Source of the DNA: an uncultured Pseudomonadota bacterium
GTDB taxonomy: Bacteria > Myxococcota_A > Bradymonadia > Bradymonadales > Bradymonadaceae
Direction: 5' to 3'
DNA: 64,000 nt
Assembly (NCBI GenBank): GCA_913057905.1
Contig: CAJXPB010000001.1
Span: 310,001-374,000, forward strand
Every line of letters starts with the position of its first letter. Position 1 is the stretch's first letter. The position numbers and the translations under genes were made by a program. Below the pieces are notes generated by a model, which was given only the letters and a program-made list of their open reading frames with translations, was not told the DNA's origin and did not search any database. Of this stretch, positions 44,091 to 53,746 are shown in pieces.

Positions 44091-45003
44091 AGCGGGAACT
44101 CGCACATCCCGTCTGGCCCTGTGGCAGGCCGAGCGCATCGCTTCGTTGATCGAATCGGCCCACGGCAAAGACGTGGAGGTCGAGATCGTGGGCATGTCGA
44201 CGTTGGGCGACGAGATCCAGGACCGCTCCCTGCCAGAAATCGGCGGAAAGGGGCTCTTTACGGAGCGGCTCGAACGGGCGTTGCTGGCTGGCGACATCGA
44301 TCTGGCCATCCACTCGTTGAAGGATCTGCCCACTCGGCTGCCGGAGGGCCTCCGGTTTGGGGGCTCGCCCGAGCGCGGCGATCCGACCGATGCGTTCGTG
44401 TCGACCCGCTGGGAGAGCGTCGAGGCGATGCCCGAGGGTGCAACGGTCGCCACGGGAAGTCGTCGCAGGCGCGCTCAGATGCGCGCCCGCCGGCCCGACG
44501 TCGAGTTCGTCGACCTGCGCGGCAACATCGGAACTCGCCTGCAAAAACTCGACGATCATGGCTGGGACGGATTGATCATGGCGACCGCCGCGCTACGGCG
44601 GTTGAACATGGACGACACCATCACAGAGGCGCTGGATCCAACCCGCCACGTGCCGGCGGTCTCCCAGGGAGCCCTGGGGATCGAGATCGCCGACGACCAC
44701 GATGATATCGGCGAGATCCTCGAGCCGATCCTCGACGAAACGGTCACCCGGGCCTGCCGGGCCGAACGGGCGTTTCTTCGCAAGCTCGAGGGAGGATGTA
44801 CGGTACCGCTCGGCGGGCATTGCCGGCGCGAAGACGGAACCTGGGCCTTCTACGGATGGGTCGGCGAGATCGGCGGAGACCGCGTGCTCGCCGAGCGGCG
44901 TACGAGTGACACACCGCGGGATACCGCGCTCCAGATGGCGCAAGACTTTATCGACGCCGGCGCCCGCGAGATGCTCACCGAACCGGACGATTTCGATGGG
45001 TAA
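44080..45003 (+). CDS. hemC: Porphobilinogen deaminase (hydroxymethylbilane synthase)
   Basis: HemC joins four porphobilinogen units. TRTSRLALWQAE at the start, SLKDLPT, TGSRRRRAQ and LRGNIGTRL form the active site, and the dipyrromethane cofactor attaches to Cys240 in GGCTVPLGGH. The length of 307 residues is normal. The chosen ATG 44080 has GAGG ten bases upstream; ATG 44071 would add three residues. It overlaps the end of hemA and overlaps the start of hemD by eight bases. Confidence 0.97.
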   Translation: MKIKAGTRTSRLALWQAERIASLIESAHGKDVEVEIVGMSTLGDEIQDRSLPEIGGKGLFTERLERALLAGDIDLAIHSLKDLPTRLPEGLRFGGSPERGDPTDAFVSTRWESVEAMPEGATVATGSRRRRAQMRARRPDVEFVDLRGNIGTRLQKLDDHGWDGLIMATAALRRLNMDDTITEALDPTRHVPAVSQGALGIEIADDHDDIGEILEPILDETVTRACRAERAFLRKLEGGCTVPLGGHCRREDGTWAFYGWVGEIGGDRVLAERRTSDTPRDTALQMAQDFIDAGAREMLTEPDDFDG

Positions 45004-45715
45004 CGGCGCCAAAAAGACATTGCGAGTTCTGTACACGGGCCTTCGCGCCCCCGAGGACGTGCCCGCCGGCATCGACCTCCGCCACCGCCCAATGCTCGAG
45101 ATCGAATGGACCGACGCGACGCCGGCTGACCTCGGCGAGCTGCTGACCCCGCAGGCCACCCTTCTGGTCTACAGTCGCACGGCCGTCGAGCGTCTGGACC
45201 GCGAGGACTGGCTGGCTCGATTGCCCGGTTTGGCCGACAGACGATGGTGGTCCGTGGGTCACAAGACTGCCGAAGCCCTGAAACGAAGACTCGGAATCGA
45301 CGCTCGGGTGCCGAGTGAACAGAACTTCGAGGGATTGCTGGCGGAGTTGTCCCGGCGACGTCCACCTGCCGGGAGCTACCGGCTCGTCAGCCTGTCGCTG
45401 GAGGGAACGACGCGAGACCCGGGTCCCGCCCTGTCCGAAGACAGTACCTGGCACGACCTGCCCCTGTACCGGACGGTCCCGGCGACATACCCGAGCCTCG
45501 ACGAGGAGCTTTCAAACTGGAAACCCAACTGGATCCTCTTCACCAGTCCAAAGGGGATCGATGCGTTTATGGCGAACGCCGACGTCAGCGACGTCGGCGC
45601 ACGCATCGCAGCGATCGGCCCGACGACCGCCGAGCACCTCGAATCGTACGGCTTGGCCGCCGATTTCGTACCCGACGAACCGGGTCGAGACGCTGTCTTG
45701 AGGGGACTCAGTTAA
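44996..45715 (+). CDS. hemD: Uroporphyrinogen-III synthase
   Basis: HemD cyclises hydroxymethylbilane to uroporphyrinogen III. The family is poorly conserved. Here the support is the two-domain alpha/beta layout, the YSRTAVERL and FTSPKGIDAF segments (the second is the usual FTSxxxV motif), the IGPTTAEHLESYG end and the position between hemC and hemE. It has 239 residues. It starts inside hemC, overlapping it by eight bases. A longer upstream frame belongs to the hemC shadow. Confidence 0.88.
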   Translation: MGNGAKKTLRVLYTGLRAPEDVPAGIDLRHRPMLEIEWTDATPADLGELLTPQATLLVYSRTAVERLDREDWLARLPGLADRRWWSVGHKTAEALKRRLGIDARVPSEQNFEGLLAELSRRRPPAGSYRLVSLSLEGTTRDPGPALSEDSTWHDLPLYRTVPATYPSLDEELSNWKPNWILFTSPKGIDAFMANADVSDVGARIAAIGPTTAEHLESYGLAADFVPDEPGRDAVLRGLS

Positions 45716-45799
45716 CGGGCATGTCCCACTTGCAATCGGCCCGACGTCGCCACAGTGTATCGGACGACAGATTCTTCGAACCAATTCTCCGGACATCAA

Positions 45800-46825
45800 A
45801 TGAATAGCCGCGAACGTTTTCTGAATGCCTGCCGGTGCGAACCCGTCGACCGGCCTCCCGTGTGGATCATGCGCCAGGCCGGCCGCTATCTGCCCGAATA
45901 TCGTGAACTCCGAGAGGACCACTCGTTTCACGAGGTCGTCGCCGACCCGGAGCTCGCCTGCGAGGTCACCATGCAGCCGATGCGCCGGTTCGCCCTGGAT
46001 GCGGCGATCATCTTTTCGGACATCCTCGTGATTCCGGAGGCGATGGGTCAGCCGTACGGCTTTCCCGACGGGGGAGGCATCGAAATGGAGTGGGCCGTCC
46101 GGGAACGCGACGACGTTGCCAGACTGTCCACCGACGATATCGCCGGAAAACTCGAACACGTCGGACGCGCCCTGGAACGGACGCGCCGAGAACTCGGCGA
46201 CGACCGGGCTCTGATCGGTTTCGGCGGATCGCCCTGGACCCTCGCGACCTACATGGTCGAAGGGGGCAGCTCGAAGCACAAGAGCAAGACAAAGGCGATG
46301 TTTTACGCCCAGCCGGAGATGTTCGATGCCCTGATGGCCAAGATCACGGACGCGCTGCACGACTACTTCGAGATGCAGATCGAGGCGGGCGTCGATGCCA
46401 TCCAGATCTTTGATTCGTGGGGCGGCGCCCTGACCCCGGACGCCTTCGAGGAGGCCTCGGCACGCTGGATGGGCGAACTCGTCGAACGCATCGGCGACCG
46501 GGTCCCGGTCATCTGTTTTGCGAAGGGGATGCACCACCTTCCGGAGGTGCTGGCATCGACGGAGGCCGACGTTCAGGGGATCGATTGGACAGCCCGGCTT
46601 GCGGACATTCGCGATTCGCTTCCGGCCAATGTCGCGGTCCAGGGGAACCTCGACCCCACGCTTCTGGATACCACGCCCGACATCGTCGAGCGCGAGACGC
46701 GCCGCATCCTCGATTCGATGGGCAATCGCCGGGGCCACATCTTCAACCTTGGTCACGGCATTCGACCCACTGCCAAACCGGAAAATGTCGGCCGCTTGGT
46801 CGAAACGGTCCTTCAGTCGGCGTAA
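45800..46825 (+). CDS. hemE: Uroporphyrinogen decarboxylase
   Basis: HemE decarboxylates uroporphyrinogen III to coproporphyrinogen III. The hallmark PVWIMRQAGRYLPEYR lies close to the N-terminus with the two conserved Arg and the substrate-binding region, followed by FSDIL, SWGGALTP and the GNLDPTLL end motif. The length of 341 residues is normal. The ATG at 45800 gives the expected N-terminus; an upstream start at 45755 adds 15 atypical residues. It lies 84 bases after hemD. Confidence 0.97.
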   Translation: MNSRERFLNACRCEPVDRPPVWIMRQAGRYLPEYRELREDHSFHEVVADPELACEVTMQPMRRFALDAAIIFSDILVIPEAMGQPYGFPDGGGIEMEWAVRERDDVARLSTDDIAGKLEHVGRALERTRRELGDDRALIGFGGSPWTLATYMVEGGSSKHKSKTKAMFYAQPEMFDALMAKITDALHDYFEMQIEAGVDAIQIFDSWGGALTPDAFEEASARWMGELVERIGDRVPVICFAKGMHHLPEVLASTEADVQGIDWTARLADIRDSLPANVAVQGNLDPTLLDTTPDIVERETRRILDSMGNRRGHIFNLGHGIRPTAKPENVGRLVETVLQSA

Positions 46826-46841
46826 CCGAGAGCTACAAACC

Positions 46842-48278
46842 ATGACACCGAATCGACGCATTGCGGTCATAGGCGCGGGGATCAGCGGGCTGACCACCGC
46901 CTACCGCCTGCAGGAATACGGCTGCGACGTCGAGATCTTCGAGGCTCGAAGCCAGTCCGGCGGCCGCATCGGCTCCAGCCGCCGGCAGGGGTACCTGCTC
47001 GAACACGGCCCTCACACGATCCTGCAGCGGAATCGGGCCACCCGTGATCTCATCGACGACCTGGGGCTTAGACCCGAGGTCACCGTCGCCAACGAAGACG
47101 CGAATCGGCGCTACGTGGTCCGCGATGGCCGCCCGCTGCCGATCCCGATGTCGTTTGATGGGTTTTTGCAGAGCGACCTCCTGTCGACCAGGGCCAAACT
47201 GCGCCTTCTCGCCGAACCGTTTGTTCGGCCGCGCAACGACGATGTCGACGAGACGCTCGCTTCGTTCGTCGAGCGCAGATTCGGCCCGGAGCTTCTGGAG
47301 TACGCGTTCTCGCCGTTCGTGGGCGGAATCTACGCCGGTTCGCCGCATCGACTATCGGTCCGGCACGGATTTCGTCGCCTCTGGGAACTCGAACAATCGG
47401 GCGGTTCGGTGAGCGGAGGGGCCGTGCTCAAACGGCTGATCGTCGATCGGTTCTTCGGCGCCGACGAAGGTGACGATGTCGAACGAGACCTCTTTTCGTT
47501 CAAAGGTGGCGCCGGCCGACTGGTCGAGAGACTGACCGAATCGCTGGGCGAACGGATGCATATGGGAGCCGCCGTCGAGTCACTCCACAAGGTACCCGGC
47601 GCCGGCATCTGGACGCTCGACGGCGAGGGGGCCGCCGGCGAGGACCGTCCCCCATTCGACGACGTGGTATGGACCGGGCCGACATACAGGCTCGCGGACC
47701 TTTCGGTCGACGGGACACCGATCGGAGACACCGACGCCGGAGAGGTCCTCGACGACGTCTATTATCCGCCGGTCTCGGTGGTCGCGATGGGTGTCGACGC
47801 CGACCGGGTCGAACACCCGCTGGACGGATTCGGGGTGCTGGTCCCGGAGGTCGAACCCTACGATATCCTTGGCTGTCTCTTCATCTCCACGCTGTTCCCC
47901 GGCCGAGCTCCCGATGGACAGGCCCTTCTGTCGACCTTCGTCGGGGGAGCCCGCCGCCCCGAATTGGCAAAGGCACCGGATGAAGAACTGGTCGACGTGG
48001 TCCGCGACGATCTCGAGGACCTCATCGGATTGAGCGGCCAACCGGAGTTCGTCGACATCACCCGCTGGCCCCGCGCGATCCCGCAGTACGAGGTCGGCTA
48101 CGGACGCGTCTTCGCCGCCGCGAACACACTCGAAGAGCAGTATTCCGGTCTTCACCTCGGGGGCAACTTCCGCGACGGCATTGCCGTGCCCGACCTGATC
48201 GAAACGGCGACGGACCGCGCCCAACGCCTCGCCACACGCCCACCACGGTTCCACACACCCCTCGGGAGAACCGCATGA
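46842..48278 (+). CDS. hemG: Oxygen-dependent protoporphyrinogen oxidase (HemY/PPO type)
   Basis: A FAD-dependent amine-oxidase-fold enzyme of 478 residues that turns protoporphyrinogen IX into protoporphyrin IX. The N-terminus carries VIGAGISGLTTAYRL and the EARSQSGGRIGS FAD-binding segments; the C-terminus has LGGNFRDGIAVPD, the usual end of the family. This is the oxygen-dependent PPO called HemG in myxobacteria and HemY in others, not the small flavodoxin-type HemG of Escherichia coli. Its presence suggests an aerobic life. The stop overlaps the hemB start (ATGA). Confidence 0.94.
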   Translation: MTPNRRIAVIGAGISGLTTAYRLQEYGCDVEIFEARSQSGGRIGSSRRQGYLLEHGPHTILQRNRATRDLIDDLGLRPEVTVANEDANRRYVVRDGRPLPIPMSFDGFLQSDLLSTRAKLRLLAEPFVRPRNDDVDETLASFVERRFGPELLEYAFSPFVGGIYAGSPHRLSVRHGFRRLWELEQSGGSVSGGAVLKRLIVDRFFGADEGDDVERDLFSFKGGAGRLVERLTESLGERMHMGAAVESLHKVPGAGIWTLDGEGAAGEDRPPFDDVVWTGPTYRLADLSVDGTPIGDTDAGEVLDDVYYPPVSVVAMGVDADRVEHPLDGFGVLVPEVEPYDILGCLFISTLFPGRAPDGQALLSTFVGGARRPELAKAPDEELVDVVRDDLEDLIGLSGQPEFVDITRWPRAIPQYEVGYGRVFAAANTLEEQYSGLHLGGNFRDGIAVPDLIETATDRAQRLATRPPRFHTPLGRTA

Positions 48279-49273
48279 CTGACGACGACCGACATGTCGA
48301 TCTGAGCCGCCGCCCCAGGCGCCTGCGCAACTCCGAATCGATCCGCTCGATGGTGCGTGAACACCGCGTCCATCGCGACGACCTCGTCATGCCCGTATTC
48401 GTCACGGCCGAAGACGGCGTGCGTCGCGAGATCCCGTCGATGCCCGGCATTTATCAGTACTCGATCGATGAACTGGACCGGGAACTCGATGCGCTCCTGG
48501 ATGCCGGTGTCACGCGGATCATGCTCTTTGGGATCCCGGCCCGAAAAGACCCCGTCGGCTCGGACACCTGGAAACAGGATGGCATCATCCAGCGCGCACT
48601 CCGGCACATCGACGATGCTTACGGCGACGCGCTGCTCAAGATCACCGACGTCTGCTTCTGTGAATACACCGATCACGGCCACTGCGGTGTGGTCGACGAC
48701 GAGGGTCGGCTGCTGAACGACCCCACCCTCGACAACCTTCAAAAACAGGTCGTCTCCCACGCCAAGGCGGGCGCCGACATCGTGGCCCCCTCCGGAATGA
48801 TCGACGGCATGGTCGGCGCGATTCGCGGCGCACTCGATGCTTCGGGATGGCATCAACTCCCCGTGATGAGCTACGCGGTCAAATACGCGTCGGCCTTCTA
48901 CGGCCCCTTCCGGGACGCGGCGGATACCGCCTCGGAGTTCGACCATCGCCGACGTTATCAGATGGATCCCGCCAACGCGCAGGAGGGCCGCGTGGAAGCG
49001 CGCCTCGATGTCGAACAGGGCGCCGACTTCCTGATGGTCAAACCGGCCCTTCCCTACCTGGATATGATCCGCAGAATCGACCGGGAATTCGACCTGCCGC
49101 TGGCCTGCTACAACGTCTCCGGGGAGTACGCGATGATCAAAGCCGCCGCCGAAAAGGGCTGGCTGTCGGAACTCGACGTCGCCCACGAAAAACTGCTGTC
49201 GATGAAGCGCGCGGGTGCCGACGTCATCATCTCGTACTTCGCCCGCGACCTGGCCGCGGAGCTGCCGGAGTGA
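48275..49273 (+). CDS. hemB: Delta-aminolevulinic acid dehydratase
   Basis: HemB condenses two aminolevulinate molecules to porphobilinogen. The active-site lysines lie in SYAVKYAS and MVKPALPYLD. The sequence DVCFCEYTDHGHC (Cys127, Cys129, Cys137) supplies a cysteine-type zinc site. The length of 332 residues is normal. It is translationally coupled to hemG. Although HemB acts near the start of the pathway, it lies late in this operon. Confidence 0.97.
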   Translation: MTDDDRHVDLSRRPRRLRNSESIRSMVREHRVHRDDLVMPVFVTAEDGVRREIPSMPGIYQYSIDELDRELDALLDAGVTRIMLFGIPARKDPVGSDTWKQDGIIQRALRHIDDAYGDALLKITDVCFCEYTDHGHCGVVDDEGRLLNDPTLDNLQKQVVSHAKAGADIVAPSGMIDGMVGAIRGALDASGWHQLPVMSYAVKYASAFYGPFRDAADTASEFDHRRRYQMDPANAQEGRVEARLDVEQGADFLMVKPALPYLDMIRRIDREFDLPLACYNVSGEYAMIKAAAEKGWLSELDVAHEKLLSMKRAGADVIISYFARDLAAELPE

Positions 49274-49347
49274 GTCCCAACGCGGGGCTCATGCATCCCA
49301 ACCGCGCGGTCTACTTCGACTCTGAATGACTCAAAGGATCCAAGGTT

Positions 49348-50421
49348 ATGCCAAAAAAGGGAACGCTGCTGGTCAACCTCGGCTCGCCGGACTCCCCCGA
49401 ATCGTCGGATGTCCGGCGATATCTCGATGAATTCCTCAATGACCCCCGGGTCATCGACATTCCGACGGCCGTACGCAAGCCGCTCGTGTCACTGGGGGTC
49501 GCCCCCCTGCGGGCGCCCAGTTCCGCCGAAGCCTACGAGGAGGTCTGGACCGACGAGGGCTCGCCGCTGATCTTGACGACCGAGAGCCTCGCCGAATCGC
49601 TGCGCGAACGCGTCGAAGGCCCGGTCGAAATCGGGATGCGCTACGGCAATCCCTCCATCAAATCGGGGGTCCGCGAACTCGTCGACCGCGGCGTCGACGA
49701 ATTGTTCCTCATCCCGCTGTACCCCCATTACGCCATGTCGAGCTACGAGACCGTCGTAGCCAGAACCCGCGAGGTGATCGACGAGCTCGGCGTGCAGCTC
49801 GATTTGACCGTGCAGCCGCCCTTCTACGACGACCCCGACTACATCGACGCACTGGTCGACAGCGCCGAGGACTACCTGGAACGCGACTTCGACATGTTGC
49901 TGTTCAGCTATCACGGCGTTCCGGTCCGCCACATCAAAAAAGGCGATCCGTCGGGCTGCTACTGCCTGAAAGACGAGGACTGCTGTCGAAAACCGAACCC
50001 CGTCCACGGGATGTGTTATCGACACCAGTGTCACGCCACGACCTGGGAGTTTTGCGAAAAGGCGGGCATCCCGCCTGAAAAGTACAACGTCGCCTTTCAG
50101 TCGCGGGTCGGCCCGGACGCGTGGCTCGAGCCCTTTACGGCCGACGAGCTGGAGCGCATGCCCAGCGCCGGCATCAAAGACGTGCTGGTCATGTGCCCGG
50201 CCTTTGTCTCGGACTGCCTCGAGACCATCGAAGAGATCGGCATGGAGGGGCGTGAGACGTTCTTGGAAGCCGGCGGCGACTCGTTCGACCTCATCCCATG
50301 CCTCAACGAAAACGAGGCGTGGATCGACGTGTTGCACAAGTTCATCGACACCTTTGAATCCGACGAATACGCGCCAAAACAGTCCCGTCAGGTTGGCGCA
50401 TCGACACAGATCACACAGTGA
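49348..50421 (+). CDS. hemH: Ferrochelatase with Cys-rich [2Fe-2S]-type segment
   Basis: HemH inserts iron into the porphyrin. The core is visible: LLVNLGSPD at the start, YPHYAMSSY, and His189 in FSYHGVP, the metal-binding histidine. Residues 204-228 hold six cysteines (204, 206, 212, 213, 223, 228), with another at 236. Myxococcus-type ferrochelatases carry a [2Fe-2S] cluster bound by cysteines in an internal segment of this kind, so this enzyme probably has one too. The length is 357 residues. It follows hemB by 74 bases and precedes hemL by 24. Confidence 0.95.
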   Translation: MPKKGTLLVNLGSPDSPESSDVRRYLDEFLNDPRVIDIPTAVRKPLVSLGVAPLRAPSSAEAYEEVWTDEGSPLILTTESLAESLRERVEGPVEIGMRYGNPSIKSGVRELVDRGVDELFLIPLYPHYAMSSYETVVARTREVIDELGVQLDLTVQPPFYDDPDYIDALVDSAEDYLERDFDMLLFSYHGVPVRHIKKGDPSGCYCLKDEDCCRKPNPVHGMCYRHQCHATTWEFCEKAGIPPEKYNVAFQSRVGPDAWLEPFTADELERMPSAGIKDVLVMCPAFVSDCLETIEEIGMEGRETFLEAGGDSFDLIPCLNENEAWIDVLHKFIDTFESDEYAPKQSRQVGASTQITQ

Positions 50422-50445
50422 ATCTCACCCCGCCCTGTCGAGCCT

Positions 50446-51726
50446 ATGTTTGAACGAAGCTCCGAACTGTTCGACGAAGCCCACACGTACATGCCCGGCG
50501 GCGTCAACTCACCGGCCCGTGCCTACTCGGCCGTCGGTGGACCCCCGCCGTTCATCAAGAAAGCCGAAGGGCCGTACATCTTCGACGAAGACGGCAACAA
50601 GTACATCGACACGGTCCTCAGTTGGGGGCCGGCGATCCTGGGCCACGCACATCCCGATGTGACCGAGGCGGCCAAGAAGGCAGTCGACCGGGGCTCGACC
50701 TTCGGCGCCCCGACTGAAATCGAGACGGAGATGGCCCGCGAGATGGTCGACCGGGTCCCGGGACTCGACGTCCTTCGCCTGGTCAGCAGCGGCACCGAGG
50801 CCTGCATGTCCGCGGTGCGTGTCGCCCGAGGGGCCACCGGCCGCGACAAGATCATCAAGTTCGACGGCTGCTACCACGGCCACGGCGACTCGTTTCTCAT
50901 CGCTGCCGGTTCCGGGGCCCTGACTCTCGGCGAGCCCGATTCACCCGGCGTCACCGAAGGAACGGCCCGTGACACGCTGGTCGCGAACTTCAACGACATC
51001 GACTCCGTGCGCCGGCTGGTCGAAGAGTATCCCGACGAGGTCGCCACCATCATTCTCGAGCCGATCTGCGGCAACACCGGGTGTATCCCTCCAAAGGACG
51101 GCTTCCTTGAGGATCTGCGGGACCTCTGCGACGACCACGACATCCTGCTGACCTTCGATGAAGTCATGACCGGCTTTCGGGTGGCGCGCGGAGGCGCCGC
51201 CGAACGCTACGGCGTCACGCCCGACCTGTATTGCTTCGGCAAGGTCGTCGGCGGCGGCTTTCCGATGGCTGCCTACGGCGGCCGAGAGGAGGTCATGCGA
51301 AAGGTCGCTCCCGACGGCCCGGTCTACCAGGCCGGTACACTCTCGGGAAATCCGGTGGCGGTCGCCGCCGGACTCGCCACCCTGCGCCACCTGGATGACG
51401 ACGCCTACGAGACCCTTGAGGCCACAGGCCAGCGACTCGAGCAGGGCGTCCAGGAGATCATCGACGAGCATGACTGGCCCGTCTATCAACAGCGGGTCGG
51501 CTCGATGTTCTCGATCTTCTTTCGCGAGGATGCCGTCGACGACCACGGCGACGCCACCGACTGCGACATGGACCGATTCGTCGACTTCTTCGGGCACATG
51601 CTGCGCTCGGGCGTCTACATGGCACCCAGCCAGTACGAGGCCGGGTTTCTGTGTACGCCGCACTCCTCGCTCGTCGATACGCTCGTCGAACGCATCGACG
51701 ACGCCCTGCAGGCGACCTTCGCCTGA
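50446..51726 (+). CDS. hemL: Glutamate-1-semialdehyde 2,1-aminomutase
   Basis: HemL makes 5-aminolevulinate from the product of HemA. It is a class III pyridoxal-phosphate aminotransferase with SSGTEACMSAVR, FDGCYHGHGD, FDEVMTGFR and the cofactor Lys266 in GKVVGGGFPM. The length of 426 residues is typical. It is the last gene of the heme operon and converges with pcm, whose stop lies 15 bases away. Confidence 0.97.
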   Translation: MFERSSELFDEAHTYMPGGVNSPARAYSAVGGPPPFIKKAEGPYIFDEDGNKYIDTVLSWGPAILGHAHPDVTEAAKKAVDRGSTFGAPTEIETEMAREMVDRVPGLDVLRLVSSGTEACMSAVRVARGATGRDKIIKFDGCYHGHGDSFLIAAGSGALTLGEPDSPGVTEGTARDTLVANFNDIDSVRRLVEEYPDEVATIILEPICGNTGCIPPKDGFLEDLRDLCDDHDILLTFDEVMTGFRVARGGAAERYGVTPDLYCFGKVVGGGFPMAAYGGREEVMRKVAPDGPVYQAGTLSGNPVAVAAGLATLRHLDDDAYETLEATGQRLEQGVQEIIDEHDWPVYQQRVGSMFSIFFREDAVDDHGDATDCDMDRFVDFFGHMLRSGVYMAPSQYEAGFLCTPHSSLVDTLVERIDDALQATFA

Positions 51727-51741
51727 GGCTGCAGGTGAGGC

Positions 51742-52446
51742 CTAAAAACCCGGCTCGTCGGCCCCGGGGCGCGAGGCGCCGGTCTCGCGTCCCTCCGACC
51801 AGCCCTCCTCGCCGATGAGCGGCACGAATCGTACGAACCCTTCGTCGCGGGTCTTCCATTCTTCCTCGCCCGTGCGGGTGCAGACCACGAGCCGCTGGCC
51901 CCCATCGCGCGCACCGGTCGGCATCACGATCGATCCGCCTATGGCCAACTGCCGTCGGTACGTCTCGGGGATCTCCGGGCCCGAGGCAGTCACGATGATC
52001 GCATCGAACGGGCTTTCTTCCTGGAGACCGAGGGTCCCGTCACCCTCCACGATCTCGACGTTGTCATACCCCAGCGAATCGATCGTCTCGCGAGCGCGTT
52101 CGACCAACTCCGGTATGCGTTCGACCGAAAACACCTGCCCGGCGATCTGGCCGAGTACCGCGGCGCCGTAGCCAGAGCCGGCCCCGATCTCGAGGACCCG
52201 GTCATCGGGCTCCAGATCGGCCAGGTCGGCCATCAACGCCACGATGTACGGCTGCGAGATCGTCTGACCCTCTCCGATCGGCAAGGGGCTGTCGCCGTAG
52301 GCCCTGCCCCGGTACGACTCCGGCACGAACGCCTCCCGGGGGACCGTTCGAAGCGCCTCGAGCACGGATTCATCCTCGACGCCGCGCCGCTGGACCTGGC
52401 GTCGAACCATCTCGTGGCGCTGCGCCTCTTTCGAATCTTCGCTCAT
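51742..52446 (-). CDS. pcm: Protein-L-isoaspartate O-methyltransferase
   Basis: Pcm starts repair of isoaspartyl residues in aged proteins. The 234-residue protein shows the family-specific PLPIGEGQTISQPY and the SAM-binding VLEIGAGSGYGAAVL. The N-terminal region with MVRRQVQRRGV is typical, and the C-terminal tail is a short polar addition. The ATG at 52446 has GAGGAGG six bases upstream, one of the strongest ribosome-binding sites in the window. It follows the Bax1-like gene by 67 bases on the same strand. Confidence 0.94.
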   Translation of the reverse strand: MSEDSKEAQRHEMVRRQVQRRGVEDESVLEALRTVPREAFVPESYRGRAYGDSPLPIGEGQTISQPYIVALMADLADLEPDDRVLEIGAGSGYGAAVLGQIAGQVFSVERIPELVERARETIDSLGYDNVEIVEGDGTLGLQEESPFDAIIVTASGPEIPETYRRQLAIGGSIVMPTGARDGGQRLVVCTRTGEEEWKTRDEGFVRFVPLIGEEGWSEGRETGASRPGADEPGF

Positions 52447-52513
52447 CTTCGACCTCCTCGGTGGCGAGCATGTCCGGCTCCGATGATCGAAGGTTCGTCC
52501 GCATCGATGACGG

Positions 52514-53746
52514 TCAAGCCAACGGCTCTCCGTCGGCCACCCGGTCTGCCGGCAACGCGACGTCCTCGGCCGCGTCGACGACGTTGTCCACGAGAATAAC
52601 GCTCTTAAAGAAGAAGACCGACGCCGGTGACCCCTCCAGCGTCTCCCGACCGGCCTTGAGCCGCTCACTAACCGCCAGAATGAGGGGAAGGCCCTCGCGG
52701 TCGGCCAACGCGTCGATCCGACGGCGAAGGTACGAGAGTCGCCAGAATCCGATGATCTCGAGGTACGCTTCGCGGCCGTCGGAATGCGAGACCACGTAAT
52801 CGGGGATGATCACTTCGTTGTCGCCCAGATCCAGGATGGTGCCGCGACGCTCCAGGTTCCAGTCGGGGTCGATCTCGTCGAAGCGGGTCTCGAAGTGTTT
52901 CTCCTCGTCGGCCTTCCACTGCCCGCGGGCCGAATAGTGCGACACCAGGCCCGTATCCGACGACACCTCAAAGGTCCGCTCCTCATCCTCCCAGTCGAGC
53001 CGTGCCCGCAATCGCCAATCCTCCAGGTGGACCAGCGCCGGCAGGAATTTCGCCATGTGAATGCCGTATTTCCGGCTTCGGTTGAAGAGACTCGCCGGAC
53101 CATCGACGGTCAGTTGATACCCTTCGTCGGTCCGTCGCACCCGGTGCATCAGCCTGTTGAACTTCAGCGACTGAAAGAGATATCGAAGCGCATTGGGCCG
53201 GAGGTCCCGGAGCTCGATCTCGAGGCGCGTCGCCCGATAGAGCACCGCCTGAGCCAGCGCCAGGTTGTAGCGGTGCAACAGCGCCCGCGGCTCCAGCGGA
53301 TCGAATGCCTCGAGCCGCTCCCGTTCGTCGAGATCCGCGTACAGCCCGCTTTCGACCTCGTGCGGTTCGATCTCGAGTTCCCGCGCCGCCTCTTTGAGGA
53401 TGCCACGCCGCCACTCGTCGCCGCGGCGACCCTCCGACTGCGCTGCACGCTGAAACACGGACCGCCGGATGTCGGCCGGGTCCACCGGGGCCTGCGTCTC
53501 GAATTCGCTCCGGTCGTACAGAAGCTTTGCGAGTCCGCGCCAGATGCGAAAATCGGTTCCGTATCCGACGATCCGGTCGACGGCGGTCTCCACCTCGCCC
53601 CGGGCAGCCCCCTCCTCCAGAGCCTTCGAGAAGAGTTCGACAAGGGACTCAGCCTTCTCGAGTGCATCGGTCTGATCCGGGTCGAGGTACTCCGGAATCA
53701 CCCGCCCCTCGGAGATCCTGGTACGTACGAGATCAGTCGTCAGCAT
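52514..53746 (-). CDS. Bax1-like (DUF790) nuclease partner of XPB
   Basis: The 410-residue protein resembles Bax1, the archaeal nuclease that binds XPB in nucleotide excision repair (DUF790 family). It begins MLTTDLVRTRISEGRVIPEYLD, the usual opening. A central region carries LRPNALRYLFQSLKFNRLMHR, and a C-terminal PD-(D/E)XK-like nuclease core has IIPDYVV (near residue 315) and LEIIGFW (near 327). It overlaps the end of the XPB gene by 14 bases, so the two are translated together. I infer that the pair incises damaged DNA as in archaea. Orthology is by motif and neighbour, not by alignment. Confidence 0.85.
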   Translation of the reverse strand: MLTTDLVRTRISEGRVIPEYLDPDQTDALEKAESLVELFSKALEEGAARGEVETAVDRIVGYGTDFRIWRGLAKLLYDRSEFETQAPVDPADIRRSVFQRAAQSEGRRGDEWRRGILKEAARELEIEPHEVESGLYADLDERERLEAFDPLEPRALLHRYNLALAQAVLYRATRLEIELRDLRPNALRYLFQSLKFNRLMHRVRRTDEGYQLTVDGPASLFNRSRKYGIHMAKFLPALVHLEDWRLRARLDWEDEERTFEVSSDTGLVSHYSARGQWKADEEKHFETRFDEIDPDWNLERRGTILDLGDNEVIIPDYVVSHSDGREAYLEIIGFWRLSYLRRRIDALADREGLPLILAVSERLKAGRETLEGSPASVFFFKSVILVDNVVDAAEDVALPADRVADGEPLA

